The translations under genes were made by a program, and so were the position numbers. The notes beneath the pieces are model-generated. The model saw only the letters and a program-made list of their open reading frames with translations. It did not search any database and was not told where the DNA came from. A stretch of 64,000 bases of DNA from Liolophura sinensis (lineage: Eukaryota > Mollusca > Polyplacophora > Chitonida > Chitonidae), in contig NC_088295.1 of NCBI RefSeq assembly GCF_032854445.1, positions 40,843,385-40,907,384 on the forward strand. The letters are read 5' to 3'. Below, piece by piece: positions 11,457-26,600 of the stretch. Numbering within the stretch: the first letter of the stretch is position 1; each line of letters begins with the position of its first letter.

Positions 11457-11637
11457 TAGGCAACCCTTGGTTGTTATAGACTTTCTAAATGAAATATTAT
11501 GGAAGACCACAGATCCGGACTATACAGAAAGATTGAGAACTGTTTTCGATCTTTGTGACGAGCATAACGAAGGATATATTACTGTGGATCATTTCAAGAA
11601 CCAAGTGAAGGAACATTTCGGAGATTTTGGGGGCGAG
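11457..11637 (+). CDS. RAB11FIP3/4: Rab11-FIP exon with EF-hand 1 (first exon visible)
   Basis: Encodes about 60 residues ending KEHFGDFGGE, donor GAG|GTAGGT, phase 0. The EF-hand loop DEHNEGYITVDH has Asp at position 1, Gly at 6 and Ile at 8, but His instead of Glu/Asp at 12, so calcium binding is doubtful. The 5' edge is uncertain: AG at 11455-11456 follows a good pyrimidine tract, and AG at 11426-11427 is an alternative. Confidence 0.8.
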
Positions 11638-14600
11638 GTAGGTGTTATTAATGATAACACACCTGTCATTTTAACACCTGGCCCGTAATATTTGACATTC
11701 ATGGGCCTCCAAGTACATGGAAAAGGGGTATCATTGAGATGAAGTGGAATGTGTACCTTTCAATTTGGATATAATGATTGGGTTGCCTTTAATTTTAATT
11801 CAAGCTAACTGTGGCTTCATAAAAAAAGAGGTCAGTAACATCGTGGTTTGTATGATGGGCGGATGACTCATGACAGGGATTTACCTGGTGTGTTGATAAG
11901 TACACAAGTATTGATCATGGGACGGATCTCTCAAAATGTTACAAATTTAAGAAGGTAACATGTCTGACAGACTAACAACGACATTATTTCATAATATGTC
12001 TGCCAGAAGAGAGATATTTCAGAACAGGTACAGTATATGGCAGACTCGGAATGGGCTTTATTTTTCATTGCATATTTATCATTATGGTACTGTTATGAAA
12101 GCATGTACATGCATTTAAATTATATGTTTATGGGATAATCTTATATTAAAAACATTGCAGCATTTGCAGTGTGCTGTTCGTATCAAACTGCATTGGGGTT
12201 TTGGGGTATGGGTGGGGATGTGGTACTCATTAGTGTACATGTATCTATTCTCATCTCTGAGGCAATATATTTCAACACAGAAAGAAAACAGTTATTTTGT
12301 GATATAATTTGTTAATATTATTGCTTGTTTGGGTGTCTAAATTAGTAACGCACTAAATCTATCTGTGGGACCTTTCAAAATTGTCCCAGATCAGACCCTG
12401 ACTAGGTTTTATTAATATGGATATGGGGGAATACAAATGCATGCAGAGTACAAGCGCATGTTGTCATTACTCTGTAAAGCAGTATCCAAACAGGGAAGTT
12501 TTCAATGAAAACTTATTCCCACTTTCAATATTAGAATACTTTGTATGTCTAAGTAAAATTTATGCATACATTGTACCAATAATTGTATGATATAAATACA
12601 TGCATCTCAGTACATAATGCTGTAAGTCTCACTTTGTTTGTATAATTTCGGTTTTTACCTCATACTGACTTGTGTTTGTGTTCAGCTGTGTCATAATGAT
12701 ATCACCTCAGTAGTTGCACACAAATTTTTTTGAGGACATTTGGCATTTAGCTACGCACTTATTTTTGAGATATATACAATATGTGTAACCTGGGGCCGAT
12801 TCCACAAAACCATTTCTGACTTAAGTCAAAATTTAAAACGTCTTCACACTGCTGGGTTCTTGGTACTGAAAGTTGAACTTAGGAAACATTTGTATGAAGA
12901 TAATATTGATAAGCCCAAAAATAAGCTCTAAGATTGTATTTCAAAGTTAAAAATGGCTTCATGAAATTGATCCCAGGCCTATAAGCCTCATCATTTTTGT
13001 GAGATTTGAAGCTTTATTTATCAGCAGTATTATTTAACACAAGAAACACTGCTACGGACAGAAAACATGTAATTGTCATATGAGGACATTTTCCATTTCT
13101 AACCCAAATTTGACCATATTTCTAAATATTCTATTAGGAGTCTTGCGTAAATCAAGTAATTACTCATACAGTACCTCATTGTTTTTAGGAATTCTTTTAG
13201 TCGTCACATTAGCACACAAGTATTTGCAAGACTTACTAAAGTTGCATGAAACTACAAATATAGTACCCCATGATTATGTAAATATATGGAGATAATGTGA
13301 ATGTACATATAATATACTTTACGGTATAAATTATGATGCAGAGCTTGGTATAAAAATAAGTCAAGTGTGACATTTAAACATCAGCACATGTAATCTATGC
13401 CTTCCTTGCTCTTGCCTGGTGAGATTCCTATCTGATTTGACAGATGCGTTGTGATATTTATAAATAAACCAGACAAAACAATAAAAGGTTTGTGAAGAAG
13501 TTTGGCAGGGAAAGGTTAAGCCATTGTGGGTGTCATGTAGAGAGCTGATATGATGTACAAATACGCACATCAACATATACAGCGACAGAAGAGTTTCACT
13601 TTTGTAGTCATAGGTAAATATTCTGGGTTTGGCTTCTTAAAAACAAAAATCAACCAAGACAAGAAAAAATTTACACAAAGCAGGTTGTCTGGTTTTAAGA
13701 TCATCATCTTGATATGTACCCATATCTCAATAGCTGAGTCATATATAATAAAGAATCTTAAACACTCAAGCCTTTTAGGCCTTAATAGATTAGTACATGG
13801 GGCAAATGCTTAGACATGAAGCTTTCACTTTACCTTTTTAAAACTATCCTCATAAAATGGAGATGATGAAAACTGTGTATGCTACATATACATGTAAAGT
13901 ATGCCAGACTAGGGAACTGGAAAGATGTTTTGTGGATTTTGTTTCCACTTTTTGACACCCTTTGCCTTCTGTTTGGCAGGGACATCAATGGCCCACAACA
14001 CCCTGTATGGATTTAAAGTAGATACTTACTAAGATAACTAGTGAAAAGTCTTCTAGACACAATTGTGAATTACATATTAGGCAGTTATATAACGGAAATT
14101 TGAGTCAGAGAGGGTAAAAGTGTGACGATTCTTTATGCACAGTATCCTGATTCCTCAAAGCAATCTGGCTGCTACCATATGATTCAAGTGTTAATTAATA
14201 TGCCACAATCAAGTAAATCTATCTTGTATTCTGCAGTAGTATCATCTGTATGAATTATTGTTGATGGATGAATCTTGCTCAGGAATGGTTCTGTCATCTT
14301 GTTACCTTATGCCTTAAAAGATGAACAATTCAACCTTCTGCCAAATTACATGTGCTTGTAATATAATAAGCTCAAGGGGCACTTTTGCCAAAAAGTACTA
14401 GTATAATGACAGTGCCTATATATAATAGCAGGGTTTGTTTACTGAGCTAATTGTTACATTTGTATATTGATGCAATTTCTTTTCTTATTTCAATGTTAAA
14501 TTCTTCAGTATCCCTGTCTCTTGCATAAGCCAAAGAAAAAAATCCCTAATGACCAGCCAAACCTATTTTTTTTTTTTGCTGATTATGTTGTTTTACCCCA

Positions 14601-17600
14601 ACAAATTTTTGGGGTATTTTTAAAGTATGGCCCAATGTTGTACCTGCAACATATGTCATAGCACATCATGACGTGTTATCAATTGGGTACTTTGTCTGAT
14701 GTTGTTTGATGTCCTGATACATGCTGAATTTTACTGTATGTCTCCTTGTCATCTTATGCAATTTACACGATGTTGTGTCTGAGCACAACACTTTGTGAAA
14801 AGCACATAAATCCAATGTCCAGCCTTTACTTCATTGTTAATTCAAACCTAGCCCCTTGGTGCACAGAGTTGTGGTTGTGAAGTGGAGCAATTTTTGAATG
14901 ACATCTGAGGGAATTTGCATAAGAAAAATTGTCTACATTCTTTCACTGTAAGTTGGCTAGTCAGCTTTATTTTATGATTTGCTCAAATTCTAATGTAAGC
15001 AACAAACAATCGACATATCGTGCCATTTGTTTCTGTTTGTTTTTTCCCCTCGGTTGTTCAAGTAGAGTGAACAGTGACTCATATAAGCAGATATGCATCC
15101 TGTGCCCTTTCCACAGCATGCAAATGTCAAATTAATTGATATGAAACCAACATCAGGTAATAATTACGTAAAATTAGGCTCAAAGCAGGAGGTGATGAAA
15201 GGGCCAACTTGCATGCTTCACCATCATCCAAAGCCAGACTGCATGCGGAGAAAGTACGTGTACTTACACATGTACATGCTAGAAGCCTAGAGTAGATACT
15301 GGGTGTGTTAATATTCTTTTTCCATTATTGTATCCTTTTTAATGGAGACAAGTAAACAATGATTGTTCCAGCTTGTTTCAGTGTTCTCGTAGCTTCTACC
15401 ATTTCGGTAGCTAGTGCTAAAGGGTGTAATTTACTGATGTGGATGTTATGTTAGGGTATTGATCCTATGTATCAAAAAGAGGGAGGAAAGTCAAAAGTTC
15501 ACATGTGTGTGCACAATAAGCTGAGAGCCATAGGCATTGCCAAGATAAATTTCACACAACGCTTGTTTTCTACACATAACAACCATAATTTAGCTGGGAA
15601 ATAAGTTTCAGGTGTGTTCAGAGCGATATATCTGTGCCCATGACATGTGAACAGGTATAGTGGTAAGTTGAATCTGTAATGTCATCTTGCAAATGTATAG
15701 CTACATGTATACTGGTAGCATGCATCATAATTTCAGGTTATCTGATTTCATTTATTTGACAGATCATGTGTAAATACATTGTAATACATGTACCGGTAGT
15801 GCATTTAAATCATAGAATGCTGAATATACATGTGTCTTTTTTATTATTGCATGCATCTAGGACAGGTGTCAAACAAGTACATGTATCCCTATGATGTGAT
15901 CATCAATCTCTTAACTTAAAAGTTTTCACAGTTTCTTAAATCAATGAAAATATTTCTTGGTGAATGTATAAGCTTTACAATTGTACATTATTGTAATTTA
16001 ATAATACATGTACTGTCCACGTTATTGAAGTGCAAAGAAAAACAATTGGTACCTGTAGGTTTGCAATTTCATGCATGGTTAAAGTGACAGGAGGTACATC
16101 AAGAACAGTTGAATTAATTTGTTTGCCATATTTCACTTTAGATGCATATATCCATATACTTCTTCGTAGTTAAATTGTATATAAATGCTGTACTGCATTG
16201 TTGTAATGTTGTAAAGTAGATGTAAAACATTTGTACAGTTTTGCGTATTTGATGTTGAGCTTATGAACAAGAATATCTTTGAACATCATTTGTGTACATG
16301 TTGAGAAAAGGAAGTGCATACACTAGTCCACAGTAAAGCAAGTACATGTATGTATCCTGACAAAAAAGTAATTTTCCGAGATCATTTTGTGGTTTTGTGA
16401 ACAGGATATTATCATGGTTTTAATAGGACATGTGTACATACCTAGTCGTTGTGAACTTATCAGCTCACCTTTCCTTATTACATACATGTATATTTGAAGA
16501 GAAAAAACCAGTTTTGTTTTCCATTCCTCTTTGTACTACATGTGTTGTCATTAGATGATGTTATACATGTATGGTATGGCTATTTTGTCAGTTTTTGTTT
16601 GTTTCATGATTATTTTTCATTTCCTGAATGATATGTTATCCATAAGGTATTTTTGTGTTTTAAAATATTAGAATTATTATATCCTATGCATACACACACA
16701 CACACACACACACATATTACATATTCTTAAAGTCAATTTCATCCATTTGTAGTGTAACATGCACTGTACAATGTATGTATGCATACACTGACTAACAGAG
16801 TGCCTTTGTTACATCCATAGTAAATATGTGTACTTTGTTTATAATAGAAATTAGACAACATTATTTTTTGACATATATCAGGCAGATGCTGTAGTAGTGA
16901 ATGACTTGAAAATGAAAAGCTTTGGTACTTAGTTTAAAGCACTTCTATTATTATTTAGAGTAACTTTTGTGTATTCTGTGTCTTTTCAGGAAATAGTTGG
17001 AATCGTACAAATTTTAGATCCAGAAGGGAAGGGGAAAATAAATTTTGAAGAATTTTGCTCTGGTGTACAACAGATATCAGAAATACATGCAGGTGAGTCT
17101 TTATCAGGTAGTCATATTTTGTTTGCCATCTACATGTACATCAAGTCAACGATGAAATAATAGGAAAAAATTACAATGATAAATATAACTAATGACATAT
17201 ACATTTTTGTGTGTTAAGGATAGGTTTTACAGTTAACTTTTCTTATATATTATCTCATTGTATAAACAGACAAGATCACTTGGCTGCTATTGTGACAGAT
17301 GTACTGCAATGTTGAGTGCCATAATAACCTGTTATGCATGGTCTGAGTTGGACTTGCTGGAGGATATCGGACACATTTCAAGTACATTCACTCAGTGGGG
17401 TCTGTCTTACTTCTGGTTTAAGAGTTTTCTTCCAGTGTGAGATCGATCATAAAACAGAGAGTGTTCCGTTCAAACAGTATTGATTGATTTAATGTACATA
17501 TGTACTTCTGTCCATCCAGCAAAAGGCATGAATGGTCCTGCCTGATCCAAAATTTTGGCTTGTTTCTATAGTGAACACAATTCACCTCTGATGTCACTTT

Positions 17601-20600
17601 TTTAAAAATCTTGAGAGCTGATGGAAAATATGCAGAAATGGACATTGTAAATTACAACATAGGAAATACGTTTACTCCAGTAATAAGAAATAACTGTGCT
17701 GAACTTGTTTTAATTTCTGTATTATCTTAAGTATTGAATATCACTATTAAACAGTTACATTTCATGAGTCCTTTATTAAAACTAAATGATTGTGACATGG
17801 TTTACTATATTTTCCATTACAGTTTGTGGTAAATTTAAGTCTGTAATATGCTGGCTTTTTTCTCCGATGACCAACTGAACACCTCTATTAGTAAAACTAG
17901 CTCATGTATATATCCGTCGACCAATTACTTCACAGGGTTCCTGACTGGCCCCTCCTCCCCTGTGCAGCTAAAACCGGGGTGGTTTAGGTCACAATCATCA
18001 GAGGACAGCAGTGAGTTCTCTACAGGACTGCTTTCTAACCCTCACCTCACCTGGAGTGTGTTAACACCTAACCGTTTTGAAATGTCTATTAATCTCTCCC
18101 CTTTCCAGGAGCTCCGCTGAATGCACTCTCACTTGTACTGACTCAGCATTTGTAATGATCAAGTGACCAGTGCTTGAATCCTTCAGAATTTATAATCATC
18201 AGATGATCTGCATCAGTTCGCCATTAATCATTTCAATTTTTAACTACCTACATGTACTGCTAACTTTGTTTTTGAAATAATGCTCCTCTTTAGCATTATA
18301 CATGTATGTAGTTCTTTATCGGTGTTCAATCATTCAACATTTGTTTGACATTATGTAGATGAATAATTTATCGCTTTGTCTCAGTGTTAATAAAGCATTT
18401 TGATTCATAAAATTCATACATATACGTATACATGTATATATTTTACAATAAGGGTGATATAATGATCAAAATTCATTCTGAAATTCTTAATTTTGGTCCA
18501 TAAAGTAATTTATAAACATCCCCATTTTGGAATATCATATTGCACTACCTGTGTGTATATATATACCATGTGGACTTAAGGTCCCAAGTTGTTTGATGCT
18601 GCTTTAAACATGGCCACAGAGGAATGGCAATCAGCATTATGATGTGATGTACTTTGAATGCATTTGTCTCTTTGGATTAGTGTCACACCTGTGTCATGTC
18701 CTGGTGTGACTCCGTTCTTGTGCGCTGTTACCTGTACATGTAACTTCTGTTCCATTTTACTGATTAGCATGAAGGAGTATGACATAACTGGTGAAGTTCC
18801 GCATGAATCCAAGTTTGAACTCATTAGAATTGACTTGAGATTTGAAATCCACCTTTATGTAATTGAGGAGATTGCATGATAATGGTATTGGAGTGCTTGA
18901 TCCAATTTCATAACCATTTTTCCAGTGGTTCAGCACCTGGTGATATTGGTGCATGTTGCCTGTCTGTGTTTTCCAATTTACTGTTATGTTTAGCCCTTGA
19001 GATAGGAATGATTACGATACATGTACATGTATGCGTGATTATGCCTGCAGAAGGTCTCTTTGAAGTTGAGTGACAACTGTTACATTATTCTTGGATTATT
19101 GCCTGTGATAAAAATATAAGACCAGTTTAACCTTCAAGTGTGACAGTGTGTGTGCTGGATATGCAGTTGTTCAGAGTGTAAGCTGCACACATGTTCTTTC
19201 AGATAATAAAAGCAGACAGAGTGGAGTTGGCAGTTGTTGACATTGTAGTTGGTAGTTACAGGAAGTACATCAGTCAGTACATGTTCATACAAGGCTCCTT
19301 CTGCCCTGGACCTCTTCGTCATACATGTACACTGTACATCTGGTTTGTTCCTGTTATGTTACATGTTTACGCATTATAGAAGGGTAAATGTGATCAAAAC
19401 AGTAATGTGTTGAAACCAAGTCAAGAAAATAGTACAAAGAACCAAACATTGGAAATAATTTCAGACTCAACTACTAGGAAAACATATTTTAATGTTGCTA
19501 TTGCTAGGAAGTTTAAATGCAGGACGTAAAAGTGAATATGGTTTGTGATGTTGACTCTCGACTTTGTATATTAGGCTCCCAGACATTCTTGGTGATTTTA
19601 AAGGTAACTCTTAACACTGGATCCAGTTTTAGCTTTTATTTAAATAGTGGTTTAGTTTGCAGTAGTACATTTTTGTGATTGTAAACGTAGCATCTTATGA
19701 CAGTTGGCCTAATATCTGTCCTGTACAATTGTATATAACAAGGATTGAAGAAAAATGTTGCGATGTAATGTAAGTGTAACAAACATGACCCTGTCTTAAT
19801 TTGTTACACATGTATTGCATGAAAAACTCGTCCAACAGTTGCCTAATGCACAGTTAAAGGGATTTTTTTTTTATATCTGTTGGTGTGTAACAGCTAGACA
19901 TTTACATGTAGTCATCATATGAGCTATTATCTTTATATAGTCATGTACACAAATAAATTGACCTGCTGGTGTACTTATCCTATAAATTTATCATCTGTGG
20001 TAGGCCTACTGCACCAATTTAAATTGATATTATTCATGTGGTGTAATAAGACAGACACCAGTCCTGGATATTTTACACGGTTCAGTGACCTCTTCATTTA
20101 ATTAAACAAATTCATATCACCATGTACATGTAAGTGTTGAATATGTATGATGAATAGATGAGGATTAATTTACAGGTTTTGAATGGATAATAAGACTAAT
20201 CGGCAAAATAGAATAGATCATTGACTTTGATGTGTTTGTGTATGGGACAACACTAACACACTATTTACATTATCATATACATATCTCCATACTTACTTCA
20301 ATGAGATGTATATTCACGAGTTAACAGGAGTAGATATGTATGCAAGTCAACTTACTATAATAAAGCATTAAACACTGAGCACCATGGCTTGTTCAAATGT
20401 TTTCACCGTGGTGTCCCTGTGCAAACAAAGCAATTTGACGCTTACATTACACACGCTTCCTGATGTAACACAGTTTAACTTGTGAATTTCCATAAAAATG
20501 CAATTCCATATCTTTTTTTGATAACTTTTTATTAAATAAACTGTTATAGACAGATGTCAGTGAAGCTTAACATGCATGTAAAGCTCCATTGGTGTTTGGG

Positions 20601-23600
20601 TAGTATGTATATACTTAATTTTTTGACCTACATGTACTTGTAAATGCCATGTGGCAGTGCCCAGGGCAACTGTGCACATGCATCTTCTTTCAGCTTTGTC
20701 TGATTGCTTTAGACCGAATGATCAGAGTGTTCTTGTGTTAACACCAATTTAACCAAATGTACATGTAATGTGTGTGCAATGTTTATGCACATTGTGCATT
20801 CTGTTACAAATTATGAGATTTGTGTACTGTACATTTGTACCTGTGTGTAAACGGTGTCACACAAATTCTTCTCAGCCCCTTATTGTGTGCTCTCTTTTAA
20901 AAATGGCAGGCAACAGAAAGGTCATGGAAAGAAACAATGACAAGAACATCCCGTGTATGTATTAATGGCCCATTGTTTCAATGGCCTTCTGTTCCAGTTT
21001 TTCACTTGCCTGGCATATGTTATTAAATGTCCATGTAAACTGATGTTGTTTTGTCATTTCAGCTCACCCCCAGTCTTTTAACCGGTTGTCAGAGTCTGAC
21101 AGTATAGATACTCTGGTGCCAACACAACTCAACCATTCCCCAAGTGTGAGTTTCTCCTACTTAAGTCAGTGGTACATGCACATTTTATACTGCTGTTATA
21201 AATAAGAATACAAGTATGTGTTGAGATTTCATTTTAAGATTGTGTGGAATATTAAAAGGAGTAGAAATTGTCATAGTCTGTGTTGATATTTACTAAAAGG
21301 AATTACACAAGTTTGATAATTGACTAGGTATTTGAATGTTTCCAAAGAAAACACATTCTTTTTAGTACATACATGTAGTCTCTGTATTATGTACTTGAGC
21401 ATGGCACATTGCCAAAGTATTGTAAGACATGTTTAAATATAGTCTCATTAAGAGTGTGGATGGCTTAGTTGTAATAAATTAATGATGAAGTAGCAGGCTT
21501 ATTAGCAGTGTTGGCATTAGTGTGAATTGGCTTACACCTAAGTTTACATGTATTTTGTATATCATCATTTTGTATTGTGTACTAAATAAATAAACAAACC
21601 TGTCTTCTTAAAATACAATAACCTTTTGAATGCTCTAATTCCTCAACCTTTTCACATATGAAAGAGCAACTTTCAGTGCAAGTTTTGAACTTGATTTTGG
21701 AGATAAAACTACATTGGCTGGATTTGCCAATTTCAGGGCTTCAAAAAAAGTATAATTTTTATGAGTGTACAGGGAATAATGCCTTCAGAATGTGCTTGAA
21801 TAAACACCATGCAAACATGCAAAAAGATGGAAGACTTAAAGTACTAGTTCATGTAAGTGGTTGCACCATTTCCTCATCTGATGTAATAAATACATCAAGT
21901 ACAACTGTGTACATGTACATCAGAATTCTATTTTGTGATCTCCAGAACACTTACAGTGGCTTTTTTTTTTCCTGAAAGAGTAAACCTCTGTTATGCTATG
22001 TGCCTTTTGTCACACTGTTTCAATTTACATGTATTTTCATGTACATACTTACATGTATTTGATATATTTCAACTGTTATTTCAGACATTTGTAACTGTTA
22101 TTTCAAACATTTGTAACTGTTGTTTCAGACATTTGTAACTTAAGGCCCCATACTGAAATATGCATACTTAATCTCATGCTCATGTAATGGAACATATACA
22201 TGTAGGGCTACTGTTCTGTGTGAAAATAAAATGTCCCTGTTCGGTGTTGCAAGCATATTAATATTTGGAAATGCTTTTTAGAACATTTTCCTAACAATAA
22301 AATTTCAGTTCGAAAGTTTATTTTTACTTAATTGTACCTTAATATGATACTTGAGTGGATAAAGGTGTAAGCAGAACATTGTCAACTCACAAGGCTTCTT
22401 CATTTTAATTAGCTAGCCTTGGGTGCATTCTTGAATGAGAATAATGGGCTTTTCTGGCTCAGATGGTTAAAGCGCAGGCTAGCTGCAACTATCAGGCCTG
22501 TGGTTAATAAAGCAGTGTGTTGGAATCCAGCCGTCTCTCTTTCAGTTGCAATTTTTAAGTCAGAAGGTTTGTCACGTACATAATGAAGATTCAGTGTTTT
22601 ATTCCAGGCACTATGGTTCCCCCTACACATAAACTCTACCCCTGTGGTATATGTGAAAAGTTCTTCAGTGTGGTATGAAATACAAATGAGTTAATAAATA
22701 AGATCCTTAGAATGGTAGAATGTGCACAGACTTCTAATAAAACATATTATGTGCATTGTTTCTGTATACATATTTATATGTTGACAGGTTACAGAGTTCT
22801 CAGAGAACAGCAACGCCACCTATAATGAATATGATACAGCCACTGATGAAGATGCCTCTGCTCTGGGTTTGAGTCCAATCGAGTCCACACTACCTGTCAA
22901 TAATAAATCTGTCATCAGTGATCTAGAGTTCCTTAATCTACCCACACACCTGTCAGAAGATGATCGAGACAGTGCAATCAGTGGAAGATCATCAGAAGTC
23001 AATAGGTGTGTATGGCTGTCTTTTTTCACTTGAAAGCATAAAAGTCTATATGTAATATGTAGATTTTACTTTCACTTCACAACTTACATTGTGTAATTAT
23101 ATCATATATATTTTGTGTGTATATTATGACTTTTTTGGCCCAAAAAATGTTGAAATTTGAAGTTTACAAGTACATATAACTGAACACTTCTGACTACATG
23201 TTTTCGTTGTCATGAAAAAAGCTTGTTGTAAAATGTACCGCACGCTGTTATTTTCACTTGTACAAGTTCTAAACTGTTTAATCAGTGTGTACATGTCAAA
23301 ATGTCTTTCCATGCATGTAGGTATGCACAGCTTCTTTTTCCACACCGGCATGGAATGTTCCAGTGGTATGAAATCCATTGTATGAAAAGATTATTCTTAC
23401 CATAAATCAGTTCACTGTGTACTACATGTCCAATAGGTTTGAGTGTAATAGATTGTTAACAAGGTACGTTTTAGGCTTCAAATGTCGCACCGAAGTGGCA
23501 TTAGGTAGTAATCCTTCATTCAAATGTGACATGGTCTACACATCATTCTTCGTGAACACACAAAGGTTACTTGTGAGTGACAGATCACCTGCAACATGTG

Positions 23601-26600
23601 ATCTAACTGTACAGCTGGTGTGTTTGGCAGTCGTCAAGATATCACTGATGAGGAGAATTATGAAGACTTTGGAGAAGCTGGAGAAGGTGACTCAGAACTA
23701 GAGCCTCATTCACACATATCAGACAGCGACCTTCCACTACATAACAAGTAAGTTCACCTTTAAACTGTATGTGTTCATAAAAGTTATGTGGAATGATACA
23801 CCTCAGTTAAATTTATGTCTTGTCTTTAAACTGTTCACTATTGAAATCTTCAGCCTTTTGCTGTTACCTGTATTGTTGAACTAATATGGGGGTATGGTTC
23901 AATTCAGAGCAGTAAAAAAAAATTATAGAAGCCTGTTTCCATTTTAGCAAACCAACCATTTTATACAGCCTTATGTGTTGGATGTTTTATGCACAACTAC
24001 GGAGTCACATGCGCATGTGCCAGCCGATAGAAGCTCTTGTTGACAATGTACCAGTCAATAACTTGTCATTCCTTCATTTTCAAATGATTCAACAGTTAAC
24101 AACATGTGGAAAAACTTCTTGTAACATCTTTTTGAGACAATTAAATTTTGAGACCCTTCCAGATTGGATCAGAAATTACCAACTAGCAGTTCACCTCAGG
24201 CAGGTATTTTCTCATAGCTCAACCAAGGTCGTGAGCCTTGCTGAGTGCTCTTCTTATCATGTGAAGAGTTGTGTCATTTGTGGCTGCACAGAGGCTGAGC
24301 ATTCACAGTGTTAAAGTGACATTGTAGATTTTCTATGCCAAATGATGGGTAATGCGATATATTTCTTATGGTGTAAAGGGATGGCCAATACATTTTGACT
24401 GACTTTCTGAACCATGAATCCATCTACTTCTCTACGTGGTATATGGACCATGCAGACAAATTAACAGCTTAATTAAAATGTTCAAAAACTGAACAGTGGT
24501 GTTGGCTGTAACATTAGGCTTGGACAGTTAACTGAAAATTATGTCAGTGATATGAATTCTGCATTGGTCAAAATTATACTTTTTCTAGTATTATCCCAGA
24601 CATGCCTCTATTTATTTCCTTATTTATCTGTTCATTTATTATTATTATTATTTTTTTATTTATAGTCCTCTCCCACATGAATTTATCTTTTCCTTATTTT
24701 GCTATTTTAATGTTAAATAGCAAGTTATTGAAGTGGTCTCTATTTAATAACTGCTTTTTTTTTTCGGGTGTAGCTTGATCAGTTGCTTTTTTTTGCCAGT
24801 TTGTACCTTTGTACCTCATTGTGAGGTCAGTTCTTTAAATGTAATGGCAGTTATTTAATTTCGATATTTCTGTAATTTTAACACAATCAACATGGGTAAA
24901 TGAAATTTCATCCAACCCATTAGCTCTGCGTGGTTGTATTGGTCAGGTTTTTAGTGGGTTTTATTATAGCTTTGTTTAAGGCAAGCCCCTCCAAACTTTG
25001 TTTTCCTGATGCAGTATGCAAATGAAAATGGCTGTTACAGTGTCCAGTGAATCTTCAACTATATAAAGAGTGTACCTGGCTCTGTCGTGCTCGGCAGGTC
25101 TTCTGTTTTTCGTGGGTGTGTTATGCAAACAGCTAATGCCCCCACACTGTGCGCCTTGTGTTTGATCCATTAAGTCTGGGTTGGTGCCAATTTTAAGGTT
25201 TCAGTCTTAAAATAGCCTCCACCTTAAATTACAAAAAAGAATTTGCACCTGAAAATGAGTAAATGTACCACAGGTGTTTCAAATACGATTATGGTATTTG
25301 AAGACAGCCATGTTGATATGTACCCAGAATGTTCTCAATATCATTTACTCTAGTTGATTTCCTACAAACTGAAATTGAACTACAAGAATGATAATGATAA
25401 CGGAAGAAAATAAAATCTTTATGTTAAATTTTTCTTTAAACTGACCTTTGTATTTCAAGCTATCCTGAATTTTTCCTGTGTAAATTGCAGAAATTCAAGC
25501 TGCATTTGCAAGATTCCGAGAGAATTAAGTTGTTCTAATCCGGCTATTTTTAAAAAACCTTTGTGGTTCTAAAACCGTGGAAATCAGATGATGGATTACT
25601 TATCTCATGTTAATTGGTAATGTTTGTGGTTAGAAAGTTATGTTAGAACGTGATTGTTGTGGATTGCACACAGAATGTTAACATGGATCAGGTTTGAGTA
25701 AATGCATTCCAGTAAATGAATGAATGAGATAGGCTTTTAAATGACCATCCCGATGGGTGTCCTGTCTAATTTTGTGTTCCCCACTCAACCCATTACTCAA
25801 TGGGTTAAATGTAGGGGCCTTTGTTCCTCTCCCACCTGGATTCTGATCCTTTGTTCTGCTCTGTTTAGAACTGGTTTAGTATTTAAAGCTGCATATCCCT
25901 GGGGCATCTTTTGTCTAGTAGCGTCAGCTGGGAAGGGCATGTATGCCCATGTGTTTGTCACCAGGGGTCGTGCCCAGTAGGTTCAGACTATGCTGTTCAG
26001 ACATATTGCTGTTAGTGGGAGGAAAAAAAAATGAATACATGATAATAAATAGGTCAGTAAATGCATAATATCATGACAATAACTTGACCTTAATACAGCA
26101 TTGTTTGTCTTGGCTGACATGTATGTTTTTTCCTCCTCAACTGTTGATCAGCCTGTTGACCTGTATTTTATCGAGCCTGTATAGAGTGAGCCTGTCTTTT
26201 CTGGGGGGTCAATATTTCCCTGATCTAGCCTGGGATGTGCTGCCGGGCCAGTTTACAGTGGCTGTGGTGTTAGTTCTAGAGGCCCAGTGATTGTGTGCTG
26301 GACGCCCGGGGCTGGGGTTCTCACGACCTGCACCACAGACGCGCTCTATTGATTCTCCCAGACTTGTTGACTAGAAAGGCTGGTGAGAACCCAGCCCTAA
26401 ACCCTAAGAAAGTTAGGAAAAAATAGAAGACCCCATTGTGTAAGAGATGGCCTCCAAAAAGTGTGGCATTGTGGTGAGCAGAGGCGTTGACCGTACATGA
26501 TTATCTCACTAACACTAGAAGTAACACCTAACAAATATATAATACCTTGTACTGTTCTTGTTACAGCTCAGGTCTTTGTTTCTGTACAATGCCGGCATCT

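Noticed and set aside
23973-24314. 113-codon ORF in the Rab11-FIP intron
   Set aside because: It resembles no exon of the family; vertebrate FIP4 has a Cys-rich segment at this point, but the motif (CSQCC.KI..L.DLE) is absent here.
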